NCBI RefSeq assembly: GCF_958301595.1
Contig: NZ_CATQJU010000001.1
Location: 1,798,001 to 1,862,000, forward strand
Source of the DNA: Porphyromonas vaginalis
GTDB taxonomy: Bacteria > Bacteroidota > Bacteroidia > Bacteroidales > Porphyromonadaceae
Direction of reading: 5' to 3'
Length of the DNA stretch: 64,000 nucleotides
Each line of letters opens with the position of its first letter. Position 1 is the first letter of the stretch. The notes beneath the pieces were generated by a model, which was given only the letters and a program-made list of their open reading frames with translations, ran no database searches and was not told the origin of the DNA. This document shows positions 1 through 8,421 of the stretch, piece after piece. The position numbers and the translations under genes are program-made.

Positions 1-1
1 T

Positions 2-82
2 CCCTCTTCGGAGGAATTAATCCGAGAGATTGACGAGGTGAGAAAACTATCTAATTCCCGCATTGAAGAAGACAAACTTTAG
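2..82 (+). CDS. 3' end of an unidentified gene (partial)
   Basis: An open frame enters from the left edge and ends at a TAG at 80-82. It reads a charged, helical tail (…REIDEVRKLSNSRIEEDKL). The next gene starts five bases later, so the two are probably co-transcribed and translationally coupled. Too little is present to name a family; the tail would suit many proteins with a C-terminal coiled segment. Confidence 0.6.
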   Translation, partial: PSSEELIREIDEVRKLSNSRIEEDKL

Positions 83-87
83 AAATT

Positions 88-759
88 ATGAGCCGATTAG
101 ACGACCTATATAAAGCCATGGAGACCCTTCGCAAAGAAGGGCTTCCTGTACACGATGACCTTGAACAAAAGGCCAGCGAACTTGAAGAAGAAATCATCAA
201 GAAAGAGATTCTTCCCGTATTGACCAAGACCATTGAACCAGCACTGCAACCAGTGCAGCGTGAATTGGTGTTGGTGGTAGATTATGTGCCCGGGCAGCCA
301 CTCAGTGTTCACCTTAGTCGTAAGCGTAACTTCACAGCAGAGCTGGATGATGCCAAAGAAATTGTACTCGACCCTGAGGTTTCACACTCCAGTCATGAGC
401 AAAAAGCTACAGATGATAAGATAGAGCGTGGCCCGACTCGCGACCTTTCTGTCATCTTCCCCGATGGCACCGAAATAGCAGAAAAGACCGCTGTGGAAAC
501 GCTCGTGAAAGTAGTCAAGAAAATTGGTGTAGCCGAAGTTCGTAAAGTGGTGGAGGATTATAACTTGAAATTCTGCAAGGTTCCTGTCATCTCTAACAGA
601 AGGGATGAAAAGTATGGCAAAAGCCAAAAGGACTTGGGTGGTGGTTGGCTACTTATTACGCATAGCAACAACCCAATGAAGAAAGCGTTTCTTGATAAGG
701 TTTCTCAAGTTCTACATTTGGGACTTATAGTAAAGTTAGCCGAGAATAGAGTATCATGA
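88..759 (+). CDS. Unknown cytosolic protein
   Basis: 223 aa; I do not recognise the family. The N-terminal ~70 residues are charged and probably helical, with an acidic LEEEIIKKEILP segment around residues 35-45. A strand-rich section follows (RELVLVVDYVPGQPLSVHL, about 59-77). The C-terminal half carries a conserved-looking GGGWLLITHSN stretch before the final helix. No signal peptide or membrane segment is visible. The ATG lies five bases after the stop of the preceding frame, so the two genes form an operon whose job lies mainly outside the window. The coding region is followed by about 630 bases of repeats, so this is the last gene of its unit. Confidence 0.7.
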   Translation: MSRLDDLYKAMETLRKEGLPVHDDLEQKASELEEEIIKKEILPVLTKTIEPALQPVQRELVLVVDYVPGQPLSVHLSRKRNFTAELDDAKEIVLDPEVSHSSHEQKATDDKIERGPTRDLSVIFPDGTEIAEKTAVETLVKVVKKIGVAEVRKVVEDYNLKFCKVPVISNRRDEKYGKSQKDLGGGWLLITHSNNPMKKAFLDKVSQVLHLGLIVKLAENRVS

Positions 760-788
760 ATGAATATACGAAACACCCCGACCTCGCT

Positions 789-888
789 CAGGGCTGACGC
801 ATTATATAGAATGAGCCCATCGACTTCTCTATTCTTCAATTGTCGTGACGTGTAGCTCCTGACAGAGTGATTATAAGGCGCAGCCCTG
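789..888. repeat. 100-bp inverted-repeat element, copy 1
   Basis: The arms CAGGGCTGACGCATTATA (789-806) and TATAAGGCGCAGCCCTG (872-888) are near-complementary and enclose about 65 bases that include GTAGCTCCTGACAGAG. A second copy sits at 17206-17333, and a further right half with TTATAACGCGTCAGCCCTG lies near 1314-1332. No coding capacity. It looks like a small non-autonomous hairpin repeat placed beside the dyad array. Confidence 0.6.
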
Positions 889-942
889 GCGGTGAAAACT
901 CAACTTCACCTCGTTACAATAATTTAGAGCCGACTACATATC

Positions 943-1139
943 GAAACGGCACCGTGTCGGTGAAAAGTGATTTCCACGTGGATATTTCAAAATCTCCACG
1001 TGGAGAATGAAAAATTCCTCGGAGGAATGAAATGAAACTTCGGAGGAATGAAATGAAACTTCGGAAGAAATGAATCACGCCCACGTGGAAAATAAAAAAC
1101 ATCCACGTGGAGATTTGAGATTCCCCACGTGGATATTCG
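943..1139. repeat. Nine-dyad array with 21-22-nt spacing, copy 1
   Basis: Short palindromes follow each other at a fixed distance. CCACGTGG dyads are centred at 977.5, 999.5, 1084.5, 1106.5 and 1128.5. TTC-G-GAA-type dyads are centred at 1021, 1042 and 1063. A looser CACCG-TGT-CGGTG dyad is centred at 956. Steps are 22, 21.5, 21, 21, 21.5, 22 and 22 (21.5 from the loose dyad to the first clear one), so the array is mirror-symmetric around 1042. A/G-rich TTAGAG-type simple repeats follow to about 1240. A near-identical copy is at 17388-17581 and a diverged one at 44932-45118. No gene is credible here. Confidence 0.85.
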
Positions 1140-1387
1140 AGAAAGGAGGGGATCGGACGAATTTCCCCGTAAAGATATGTAAATAGAGATTAGAGGTTAG
1201 AAGTTAGAGATTAGAGATCGGAGAGATTAGAGGGCAGGGGGGGACACATTATTATATATAGAGAGATCATCTATCCCTCGCTTGTCGCTCATGTGTAGCT
1301 ACTAAAAGAGTGATTATAACGCGTCAGCCCTGCGACCTCGCTCCTGATGACTATGACGATAGGTGGCTTTTTTGTACCTTTGCGACT

Positions 1388-1502
1388 GATTCAAGAGGAG
1401 AGGTGCAATTCCTTACCGGTGGTATAGTCCACAACTCCCATAGCGGGACTGATATGGTGTAACTCCATAACCGACGGTGATAGTCCGGATGGTATTCGAA
1501 TC
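1388..1502 (+). promoter_or_regulatory. FMN riboswitch (RFN element) upstream of ribB
   Basis: The stretch has the order of RFN conserved boxes: AGAGGAGAGGTGCAATTCC, TTACCGGTGGTATAGTCC, CATAGCGGGA, then GGTGTAACTCCATAACCGA and CGGTGATAGTCCGGATGG. GATTC at 1388-1392 pairs with GAATC at 1498-1502 to close P1. It ends about 107 bases before the ribB start, as expected for a leader. FMN binding normally lowers expression. A T-rich run (GCTTTTTTATA, 1579-1589) lies between it and ribB, but I could not settle whether control is by termination or translation. Confidence 0.93.
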
Positions 1503-1609
1503 AAGATGCCACTGACCCTATCGGGGCTTCGGCTCTACAGGTCGACGCATCTACTTTTGTGTACCACAGATCCTCGTGCTTTTTTATATAATCTCAAAGT
1601 AACAAGGAA

Positions 1610-2245
1610 ATGGGACAGACCAAAACAATTTCCCCAGCCGTAGAGGCTCGCATCCAAGCTGCCGTCCAAGCCCTCAGAGATGGGCGCGGCATTCTACTCG
1701 TAGATGATGAAAACCGTGAGAACGAGGGCGACATCATCTTCTCCACAGAGAGACTTACTCCACAAAACATCGCACTGATGATCCGTGAGTGCAGTGGCAT
1801 CATTTGCCTTTGCCTCAAGCCGAAGAAGTGCCAGGAGCTCAACCTCCCTCAGATGGTACAGCACAACACTTGTGTCAACAACACCGCCTTCACGATCTCG
1901 ATAGAGGCCAAGGAAGGGGTCACGACAGGTGTCTCAGCACATGATCGCTACGTGACCATCACGACGGCTGCACGAGCTAACGCCAAGCCTGAGGACTTAG
2001 TGCACCCAGGACACGTCTTCCCGCTACAAGCCAAAGAGGGTGGCGTGCTAGAGCGTCGAGGACACACAGAGGGCAGTATAGATATAGTCTCCATTGCGGG
2101 GCTAGGTGATACGGCCGTCCTCTGCGAGCTAACCAACGAGGATGGGACGATGGCACGTATGCCAGAGATCCAGAAGTTTGGTGCAGCGCACAATATGCCT
2201 GTCCTCACGATTGAGGATATCGTCACCTATCGTCAGCAAAGCTAA
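1610..2245 (+). CDS. ribB: 3,4-dihydroxy-2-butanone 4-phosphate synthase
   Basis: Converts ribulose 5-phosphate to 3,4-dihydroxy-2-butanone 4-phosphate plus formate, supplying the four-carbon unit of riboflavin. The 211-aa length fits a stand-alone RibB rather than a RibBA fusion: there is no GTP cyclohydrolase II domain after it. The family motif [13 protein letters not shown] is at about residues 31-43, and the catalytic GVSAHDR and HPGHVFPL segments are both present (about 107-113 and 142-149). It stands alone between an FMN riboswitch and a strong terminator, so riboflavin feedback is its obvious control. An ATG follows AAGGAA at the start. Confidence 0.97.
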   Translation: MGQTKTISPAVEARIQAAVQALRDGRGILLVDDENRENEGDIIFSTERLTPQNIALMIRECSGIICLCLKPKKCQELNLPQMVQHNTCVNNTAFTISIEAKEGVTTGVSAHDRYVTITTAARANAKPEDLVHPGHVFPLQAKEGGVLERRGHTEGSIDIVSIAGLGDTAVLCELTNEDGTMARMPEIQKFGAAHNMPVLTIEDIVTYRQQS

Positions 2246-2268
2246 AACTACTTGTCAGCAAGACCAAT

Positions 2269-2311
2269 AAAGAAGGAGACTATCGCCCACGAGTGATAGT
2301 CTCCTTCTTTG
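2269..2311 (+). terminator. Intrinsic terminator of ribB
   Basis: GAAGGAGACTATC and GATAGTCTCCTTC form a perfect 13-bp stem around an 8-10-nt loop, ending in CTTTG. The hairpin starts about 25 bases after the ribB stop. A-rich and T-rich flanks make it usable on either strand. Confidence 0.85.
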
Positions 2312-2334
2312 CTCTGTAGTCTCGCTCCGTATCA

Positions 2335-2509
2335 GAGACTGTTGCATAAAGGCGAATCGCAGTGTTGCTTTCGGGATTCGGCTTCGGTCACATACGGAGG
2401 TGTGCTCCCTTCAGACCTCACCCTCAGCGCCTTGCGCTTCATCCTTTCTGCAAAGTCAGAACGATCTTGCAGGCAAGATTGTGAGACTGTTGACTTTTGC
2501 AACAGTCTC
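2335..2509. repeat. GAGACTGTTG-bounded repeat element
   Basis: GAGACTGTTGC at 2335-2345 is repeated at 2483-2492, where it forms a perfect hairpin with CAACAGTCTC (2500-2509) around a 7-nt loop. The element thus has inverted ends and is about 175 bp long. The same hairpin, in its other orientation, is inserted in an unrelated repeat at 17281-17307. The right hairpin lies two bases downstream of the rel stop codon, so it may also end rel transcripts. The open frame across the element has no resemblance to a protein. Confidence 0.6.
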
Positions 2510-2511
2510 TA

Positions 2512-4770
2512 TCAGTAGATGCGGTAAGCATTGCTAATGCCAGGCGCTTGCTTGAGTGCTGCGCAGAGCTGCTCCACCTGCTCAGCTGAGTGCACCTCTA
2601 GTCCCACCTTTCCTCCGAAGATGCCATCTTGTGTCTGGAGCTGTACGGAGGCGATGTTGATCAGGAAGTCTTCTGTGATCACCTGCACGATCCCATTGAG
2701 GATCCCCTTAGAGTCTATACCCTCGATCATGATTGAGCCAGTGAAGAGCCTATCCCCCTGATCACCCCAGATGGTCGAGAGGAGCTTATTGCCAGTGCTA
2801 CTCTTGAGGCGCATAGCCTCGGTGCAGGTACGCTGATGCACCACTACTTGGTCGTCTATGACGAAGGCAACAACCTCGTCTCCTGGTAACGGACTACAGT
2901 CGTCAGCCATGACGTAGTTGCTCTTGATCGCATCGCTCTGGAGGAGGTAGGGCTTCTTGTAGTCTATCTCACTGATCTGGGAGATAGACTCTGTAGGCTT
3001 GGGCATAGCGTCTTGCTTGCCTATGAGAGCCTCCTTGACCGACTTGAAGAAGCGATTGCTCTTGCTCGACTTGATACGCTTGTAGAGAGACTCCACTAGA
3101 TTGACCGTGCCAGAGCCGACAGCGTAGAAAAGGTCCTCACGCTTGTGAAAGCCAAAGAGCGCTGCCACGAGATCCATGTGTCCCGCATCGACAGAGAGAT
3201 CGTGCTGCTCGAAGTATTTGATCACACTCTCCTCACCTTGGCTGATGAGCTTGCGACGCTCTATACGGAGGAACTCATTGATCTTGCTCTTGGCCTTGGC
3301 CGTCTTGACATACTTGAGCCATAGAGCTGAGGGCTTTTGGTTGTTACTAGAGATGATCTCCACCTGATCTCCACTCTGTAGCGTGTGGCTGAGAGGCACT
3401 AGTTTATGATTGACCTTGGCACCGATACAAGTCTGTCCGAGTGTCGAGTGCAGTGCATAGGCAAAGTCCAGCGGCGTACTCTCGTGAGGGAGCGTGATCG
3501 GGTCTCCCTTGGGCGTAAAGACCATGATATCATCTCCGTAGAGGTTGAGCTTGATCGTATCGAGAAAGTCCATGGCACTCGAGTCGGGGTTCTCCAGTAG
3601 CTCGCTGATTTGGTCCAGGAACTTGGTAATTTCCTGATCCTCCTCCACACCGTCCGACTTGTACTTCCAGTGAGCAGCTAGTCCACGCTCGTCTATCTCG
3701 TCCATCTTGCGGCTGCGCACCTGCACCTCGATCCACTTACCTGTGGGGCCCATAACTGTAAAGTGTAGTGCTCGGTAACCATTGCTCTTAGGCTGTGCGA
3801 CCCAGTCACGAGTCCGCTCATTGTTGACGCGGTAGAGGCTCGTGATGTCGGTGTAGATGCCCCAGCAGGTCTCCTTGACATTGAGTCCAGGCGTCTCCTC
3901 AAAGATGATGCGTACCGCATAGAGGTCGTATATCTCCTGAAAGGGGATCTGCTTCTTCTGCATCTTCTTCCAGATCGAGTAGCAAGACTTGACACGCGTC
4001 TTCATCTCATAGTCTAGTCCACGAGCCTTGAGTAGAGGGTGAACAGGCGTGCTAAACTGCTCAAACAGCTCTGCGCGAGACTGCTCCGTATCGATAATCT
4101 GGTTGCAGATATCCTCGTAAGCCTTCGGGTGTTCATGCTTGAAGACGAGCTCCTCGAGCTCCGTCTTAATAGCAAACAGTCCTAGACGGTGAGCCAGCGG
4201 AGCATAGATGTAGAGCGTCTCGCCAGTTATCTTGAGCTTCTTATGCTCAGGCATCGAGCTCAGCGTACGCATATTGTGCAGACGGTCTGCAATCTTAATA
4301 AGGATCACGCGAATGTCCGCATTCATCGTTAGGATCAGCTTGCGAAAGTTCTCAGCCTGGAGGCTCTCAATGTTTCGCTCAGTCAGTATTTCGCTACTTA
4401 TCTTGGTCAGACCGACGACGATCTGTGCTACCTTGGGTCCGAAGAGCTGCTCTATATCTTCCTCTGTGTACTCCGTATCTTCGATCACATCGTGGAGTAG
4501 GGTAGAGACGATGGATGTAGAGCCCAGACCTATCTCACGGCACACGATACGAGCTACGGCGAGCGGGTGCATGATGTAAGGCTCTCCGCTCTTGCGTCTG
4601 ACCCCCTCGTGAGCCATCCGTGCGAAGGTAAAGGCGCGCTGTATCACCTCCACCTTCTTGCGGTGATTTGAGTGCTCATAGTCATAGATCAGCGCATCGT
4701 ACTCACGCTGTATCATCTCCTCATCAGAGAGTGTCGAGTTGCTATAATCTACAGGGTAAATGTCTTCCAT
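2512..4770 (-). CDS. rel: Bifunctional (p)ppGpp synthetase/hydrolase, RelA/SpoT family
   Basis: Makes and degrades the stringent-response alarmone (p)ppGpp. The 752-aa length and domain order match long RSH proteins. An HD hydrolase domain has HP at 68-69, HD at 93-94 and IKIADRLHNMRTL near 160. A synthetase domain carries YDLYAVRIIF, KSNGYRALHF and EVQVRS. A TGS domain (VFTPKGDP…) starts near 400, and a C-terminal ACT domain ends in AYRIY. The HD motif is intact, so hydrolase activity should be retained. The gene is monocistronic here: bioD lies 41 bases upstream on the same strand, and a hairpin follows the stop. Confidence 0.95.
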   Translation of the reverse strand: MEDIYPVDYSNSTLSDEEMIQREYDALIYDYEHSNHRKKVEVIQRAFTFARMAHEGVRRKSGEPYIMHPLAVARIVCREIGLGSTSIVSTLLHDVIEDTEYTEEDIEQLFGPKVAQIVVGLTKISSEILTERNIESLQAENFRKLILTMNADIRVILIKIADRLHNMRTLSSMPEHKKLKITGETLYIYAPLAHRLGLFAIKTELEELVFKHEHPKAYEDICNQIIDTEQSRAELFEQFSTPVHPLLKARGLDYEMKTRVKSCYSIWKKMQKKQIPFQEIYDLYAVRIIFEETPGLNVKETCWGIYTDITSLYRVNNERTRDWVAQPKSNGYRALHFTVMGPTGKWIEVQVRSRKMDEIDERGLAAHWKYKSDGVEEDQEITKFLDQISELLENPDSSAMDFLDTIKLNLYGDDIMVFTPKGDPITLPHESTPLDFAYALHSTLGQTCIGAKVNHKLVPLSHTLQSGDQVEIISSNNQKPSALWLKYVKTAKAKSKINEFLRIERRKLISQGEESVIKYFEQHDLSVDAGHMDLVAALFGFHKREDLFYAVGSGTVNLVESLYKRIKSSKSNRFFKSVKEALIGKQDAMPKPTESISQISEIDYKKPYLLQSDAIKSNYVMADDCSPLPGDEVVAFVIDDQVVVHQRTCTEAMRLKSSTGNKLLSTIWGDQGDRLFTGSIMIEGIDSKGILNGIVQVITEDFLINIASVQLQTQDGIFGGKVGLEVHSAEQVEQLCAALKQAPGISNAYRIY

Positions 4771-4811
4771 AGTAAGGGGAACAAAAAGGGTTAGACAGTA
4801 GCTCTATACAT

Positions 4812-5501
4812 TTAGCCAACTATGGGCATCTTCATAAAGAGACAAGAGGGTAGATGCTCCTCGAGCCATCCCTGGAGATAGCTGATGGTCTCATGCTCTA
4901 TCGTGGCATCCTGCTCGGGGTATACATTATATATAAGGTATCGCACCTCAATGTCTCGGTGCATGCAAGCATCGATACTGAGTAGTGTGTGGTTGATGCT
5001 GCCCAGCTTGCCATTGGTGACGAGTGCTACCTGTGGATCCTCTTGCTGCGCTATGTAGTCTATCGTGAGGAGCTGCTCGGTGAGGGGGACCATCAGTCCG
5101 CCAGCACACTCTACGAGTAGTGGCTTAGCGCCCAGCTCTTGCAGATGGCGGGTCGCCTCGTTGAGTCGCTTCGGATCGATCTCGCCACCATCCATACGCG
5201 CTGCAAGGTGTGGTGAGCAGGGGTAGCTGTAGAGGTAGGGGCAGGTGAGCCCTTGGCGATCCCACTCCGAGAGTGGCTCTCCGAGTAGACGACGGTGGGT
5301 CTCTATATCCTCACTGATCTCGTGGCATCCCGTCTGGACCAACTTCATCGAGGTGCAAGCTGTATAACCAGCCTCTCTGAGCGTACGTATGAGGAAGGCT
5401 GTGCCATAGGTCTTGCCTATGTCTGTGTCGATACCACATACGTAGAGCCTATCAGGCGGGGATAGTAATTGTCGTGTGTTACTCTTCATAGCATTATCCA
5501 C
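4812..5501 (-). CDS. bioD: Dethiobiotin synthetase
   Basis: Closes the ureido ring of dethiobiotin from diaminopelargonate, CO2 and ATP, the penultimate step of biotin synthesis. The 229 aa contain the P-loop variant GIDTDIGKTYG (about 23-33), the substrate-side segment CTSMKLVQTGC with its lysine, and ECAGGLMVPL (about 122-131), which aligns with the conserved ExxGG of BioD. No other biotin gene is in the window. The gene lies upstream of rel on the same strand with a short gap, so read-through into rel is possible. Confidence 0.92.
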   Translation of the reverse strand: MDNAMKSNTRQLLSPPDRLYVCGIDTDIGKTYGTAFLIRTLREAGYTACTSMKLVQTGCHEISEDIETHRRLLGEPLSEWDRQGLTCPYLYSYPCSPHLAARMDGGEIDPKRLNEATRHLQELGAKPLLVECAGGLMVPLTEQLLTIDYIAQQEDPQVALVTNGKLGSINHTLLSIDACMHRDIEVRYLIYNVYPEQDATIEHETISYLQGWLEEHLPSCLFMKMPIVG

Positions 5502-5529
5502 TAATGGAGGAGGGCAATCTCCTCCACCT

Positions 5530-5537
5530 ACAAAGGT
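5530..5537 (-). promoter_or_regulatory. Probable -7 box of bioD
   Basis: The minus strand reads TACCTTTG, a perfect Bacteroidetes TAnnTTTG box, 28 bases upstream of the bioD start. The -33 position 19 bases further upstream reads TTCG, one mismatch from TTTG. Confidence 0.55.
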
Positions 5538-5711
5538 ACAGAATAGCTATCAATCGGCGAATGTGCCGTGCCAAATCTAGGTCGGTGGGGCGGTTTGCCT
5601 ATGTCACAAGATTAGATTAACTTTGTCACCGCAGAGGGGACTTGTTTAGTAGAAGTTCCTGATGCAGGGCTATCAAGCCAATGTTTTACTAACTATTAAA
5701 CACTGAATACT

Positions 5712-5963
5712 ATGGGACTACTTTGGAGTTTACTAATCGGTCTAGCTGCAGGAGCGATTGCAGGTTGGATCATGCGTGGACAGTCTCTCGGGTTCTTATG
5801 GAACATCATCATCGGTATGCTCGGTGGTGTCGTCGGAGGCTGGGTCTACGGCTTCTTCGGAGCTGAAGCAGGAGACTCATCATGGGCACAGCTAGTCTGT
5901 GCTGTCGTGGGAGCTTGTGTTATCCTATTTGTCGTAGGGCTATTCAATAAGAAGAAAAAGTAG
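5712..5963 (+). CDS. GlsB/YeaQ/YmgE-type small membrane protein
   Basis: 83 aa with three glycine-rich hydrophobic segments (about residues 4-22, 28-48 and 60-78) and a terminal KKKK. The pattern GLAAGAIAGWIMRGQ near the N-terminus and IIIGMLGGVVGGWVYGFFG in the middle are typical of the transglycosylase-associated/GlsB family, small inner-membrane proteins often induced by stress. The biochemical role is not established for the family. It is followed after 39 bases by rubredoxin on the same strand, so the two may share a transcript. Confidence 0.85.
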   Translation: MGLLWSLLIGLAAGAIAGWIMRGQSLGFLWNIIIGMLGGVVGGWVYGFFGAEAGDSSWAQLVCAVVGACVILFVVGLFNKKKK

Positions 5964-6002
5964 CCCCATACCATACTAACACTCTATTACAAAGAAAGAA
6001 TT

Positions 6003-6167
6003 ATGAAGAAGTACGTTTGCGATGTATGTGGCCATGTATATGACCCTGCAGAGGGCGATCCCGATAGCGGTATAGCTCCAGGCACACCTTTTGAGGATCT
6101 GCCTGATGACTGGGAGTGCCCACTGTGTGGCGTATCTAAGGATCAGTTCTCTCCAATGGAGGATTAA
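6003..6167 (+). CDS. Rubredoxin
   Basis: 54 aa read from the ATG at 6003 to the TAA at 6165. The two knuckles CDVCG (residues 6-10) and CPLCG (residues 39-43) supply four cysteines for a single Fe(Cys)4 centre, and [28 protein letters not shown] is the usual rubredoxin body (quoted in part: [12 protein letters not shown]). It is a small cytosolic electron carrier, in anaerobes often donating to rubrerythrin or superoxide reductase, neither of which is here. AAAGAAAGAATT precedes the start. A strong bidirectional terminator follows. Confidence 0.96.
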   Translation: MKKYVCDVCGHVYDPAEGDPDSGIAPGTPFEDLPDDWECPLCGVSKDQFSPMED

Positions 6168-6207
6168 GCCTTGAGCCACGTCATCACTAGATGACACAAC
6201 AACTAAC

Positions 6208-6256
6208 AAAGAGGTGCCCTATGACCAATTACTTGGTTGTAGGGCACCTCTTTTTT
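6208..6256. terminator. Bidirectional terminator between rubredoxin and mutY
   Basis: AAAGAGGTGCCCTA and TAGGGCACCTCTTT form a perfect 14-bp stem around a 20-nt loop, with T runs on both strands. It separates convergent genes. Confidence 0.9.
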
Positions 6257-6263
6257 GAGTAGT

Positions 6264-7355
6264 CTACTCAGCAGTCTCGATATGGGAGGTGAGCTGCTGG
6301 AGTGCCTTCTTGAGCGTGATGGGGAGTGCCAGCCACTCGCTCTCATCGTGTAGCGGTACCCACACACCGCCATCGGGCAGCGGTTGGGTGCTACCATCGG
6401 GGAGTATGGTGTAGTAGCAGTCGATGTATAGCTGTCGGTGCGTGAGCCGATGCTTATAGCGTCCGAAGGGGTGCAGCTGGCAATGCGCTAGTGCTGCAGG
6501 TGGCTCAGGGAGAGGCTGTAGGAGTAGCTCCTCTTGCGGAGCTACGGGCTGGTCGTATAGTAGTGTGGGTTGGTAGAGCTTAGCCCATATATCGCCCGTG
6601 GAGCGCTGGTAGAGGATCGTCTGCCAGTGGTCTAGGCCTCCTTTGAGTACAAAGAGGTAGCCTAAGTGTCGGGGCTGGACGGAGAGCTTGAGTGCTTTGC
6701 GTGGCAAGCCCGCTCGCTCGGGGCTATCTGCTGAGGGGCAGTCGCTACGGACGGGACAGCGACTGCAGTCGCACAGCTGGGGAGTGCAGATGAGTGCGCC
6801 CAGCTCGATCATCGCTTGGTTGTGTAGCCCTGGGTGAGGAGCTTTCTCGACCAATTGTCTGGCTAGAGCGGTGTAGTACTTTTTCCCTTGAGTAGTGTCT
6901 ATTGGCTCCTCAGAGGCGTAGAGCCTACTCAGGACACGTAGTACGTTGCCATCGACGGCGGGGTATGGTTGATCATAGGCAAAGGAGAGGACGGCTCCAG
7001 CGGTGTAGTCGCCAATGCCAGGGAGAGCGCGCACTGACTTATAGTCTGTCGGGAAGGTGCCTCCTAGCTCCTGAACGATGATCTGAGCTGCACGATGTAA
7101 GTTGCGAGCACGGCTGTAGTAGCCCAGCCCCTCCCAGAGCTTGAGCACCTCGTCAAGCGATGCTGCTGCGAGGTCTGAGACGGTGGGGTAGTGGTCGACA
7201 AATCGTAAGTAGTAGCTCGTCCCCTGATCGATCCGTGTCTGCTGCAGGATCACCTCACTGAGCCATATACGATAGGGGTCGTCTATGTCTCGCCAGGGTA
7301 GCTTACGATGATTCTCTTGGTACCAGCTGTGTAGCTTGTTGAGTAGTGTACTCAA
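6264..7355 (-). CDS. mutY: A/G-specific adenine glycosylase
   Basis: Removes adenine mispaired with 8-oxoguanine. The 363 aa start with the HhH-GPD domain: LPWRDIDDPYRIWLSE, then the catalytic glutamate in SEVILQQTR (about 34-42). The helix-hairpin-helix LPGIGDYTAGAVL comes next, then the catalytic aspartate in YPAVDGNVLRV. A 4Fe-4S ligand set C-x6-C-x2-C-x5-C (CTPQLCDCSRCPVRSDC) follows, and a C-terminal NUDIX-like domain recognises oxoG. The start lies 17 bases after the pfkA stop, so the two are probably co-transcribed. Confidence 0.95.
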   Translation of the reverse strand: MSTLLNKLHSWYQENHRKLPWRDIDDPYRIWLSEVILQQTRIDQGTSYYLRFVDHYPTVSDLAAASLDEVLKLWEGLGYYSRARNLHRAAQIIVQELGGTFPTDYKSVRALPGIGDYTAGAVLSFAYDQPYPAVDGNVLRVLSRLYASEEPIDTTQGKKYYTALARQLVEKAPHPGLHNQAMIELGALICTPQLCDCSRCPVRSDCPSADSPERAGLPRKALKLSVQPRHLGYLFVLKGGLDHWQTILYQRSTGDIWAKLYQPTLLYDQPVAPQEELLLQPLPEPPAALAHCQLHPFGRYKHRLTHRQLYIDCYYTILPDGSTQPLPDGGVWVPLHDESEWLALPITLKKALQQLTSHIETAE

Positions 7356-7372
7356 AAGGGTGGGGGGCTTCT

Positions 7373-8362
7373 TTAGATAGAGAGCATGTGTAGCAGCTCG
7401 ATGAGTTCGGGGTCGATACGCTTTTGCTTTTTGGTCGCCTTGACAAATGGAACGTAGACGATCTCATCGTTGTCATAGCCGATCATCACATTGCGCTGCT
7501 CATCGAGGAGTGCCTGCACGGCTGCTGCTCCCATACGACTACCCATGATGCGGTCGGTAGCGCACGGTATACCGCCTCTCTGTAGGTGCCCTAAGATGGT
7601 GACACGGATGTCAAACTTGGGGTAGCGACGCTTGAAGTCATCTGCGATGAAGAGTGTCTGCCCCTCGCGCTCACCGCTCTCAGTGACGAGGATGATGCTG
7701 CTGCTCTTGGTCTTGCGGAATCCACTCTCGATCATCTTCTTGAGTGCCTCGGTACTGGTTGGGTCTTCGGGGATGAGAGCTCCTTCTGACCCCGTAGCGA
7801 TAGCTCCATTGAGTGCTAGGAAGCCAGACTCACGTCCCATGACCTCGACGAAGAAGATGCGCTCATGGCTTGAAGCGGTGTCTCTTAGTTTGTCGACAGC
7901 ATCCATAATGGTATTGAGCGCTGTCGTATAACCTATCGTAAGGTCAGTGCCAGCGAGGTCGTTGTCGATGGTGGCGGGGATGCCTACGATGGGCAGGTTA
8001 TGTTCATTGGCAAGGAGTCGTGCACCCGTGAGAGAGCCGTCGCCACCGATGACGACGAGACCATCTATCTCATTCTCCTGGATAACTTGGTAAGCACGAG
8101 CACGACCTTCGGGAGTCTCGAACTCATGGCTTCGCGCTGTCTTGAGGATAGTGCCTCCACGCTGTATGATATTGCTTACATTCTCGACAGTAAGCTCGAT
8201 GACATTGTTTTCGATAAGTCCTGTGTAGCCCTTTATGATGCCACATACGGATATGCCGTGGTATAGTGAGGCTCTAGCGACGGCCCGTATAGCTGCGTTC
8301 ATGCCAGGGGCATCACCGCCCGATGTGAGTACGCCAATGCGTTTGATGCGATTCATGCTCAA
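7373..8362 (-). CDS. pfkA: 6-phosphofructokinase
   Basis: Phosphorylates fructose 6-phosphate to fructose 1,6-bisphosphate in glycolysis. The 329 aa hold [18 protein letters not shown] (about 10-27), [12 protein letters not shown] (about 102-113), the catalytic [12 protein letters not shown] segment, and VEVMGRESG for substrate binding. The GGDGS signature with glycine after GGD supports ATP rather than pyrophosphate as donor. Two in-frame ATGs begin the gene (MSMNRIK); either could be used. A minus-strand TACCTTTG -7 box lies at 8391-8398, 29 bases upstream. Confidence 0.95.
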   Translation of the reverse strand: MSMNRIKRIGVLTSGGDAPGMNAAIRAVARASLYHGISVCGIIKGYTGLIENNVIELTVENVSNIIQRGGTILKTARSHEFETPEGRARAYQVIQENEIDGLVVIGGDGSLTGARLLANEHNLPIVGIPATIDNDLAGTDLTIGYTTALNTIMDAVDKLRDTASSHERIFFVEVMGRESGFLALNGAIATGSEGALIPEDPTSTEALKKMIESGFRKTKSSSIILVTESGEREGQTLFIADDFKRRYPKFDIRVTILGHLQRGGIPCATDRIMGSRMGAAAVQALLDEQRNVMIGYDNDEIVYVPFVKATKKQKRIDPELIELLHMLSI

Positions 8363-8421
8363 GTGTTAGTTTAGATAGTGATCTATGCTACAAAGGTAGC
8401 ACTTTTACCTCAAGTGTGGAG

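Noticed and set aside
914-1102. Minus-strand frame of 62 codons over array copy 1, and similar frames at 17372-17576 and 44736-45158
   Set aside because: They run through the dyad arrays and have a 7-residue periodic sequence that follows directly from the 21-nt repeat. They start and stop at different places in each copy and resemble no protein.
2309-2518. 69-codon frame after ribB
   Set aside because: It lies over the terminator and the GAGACTGTTG repeat and overlaps the end of rel.
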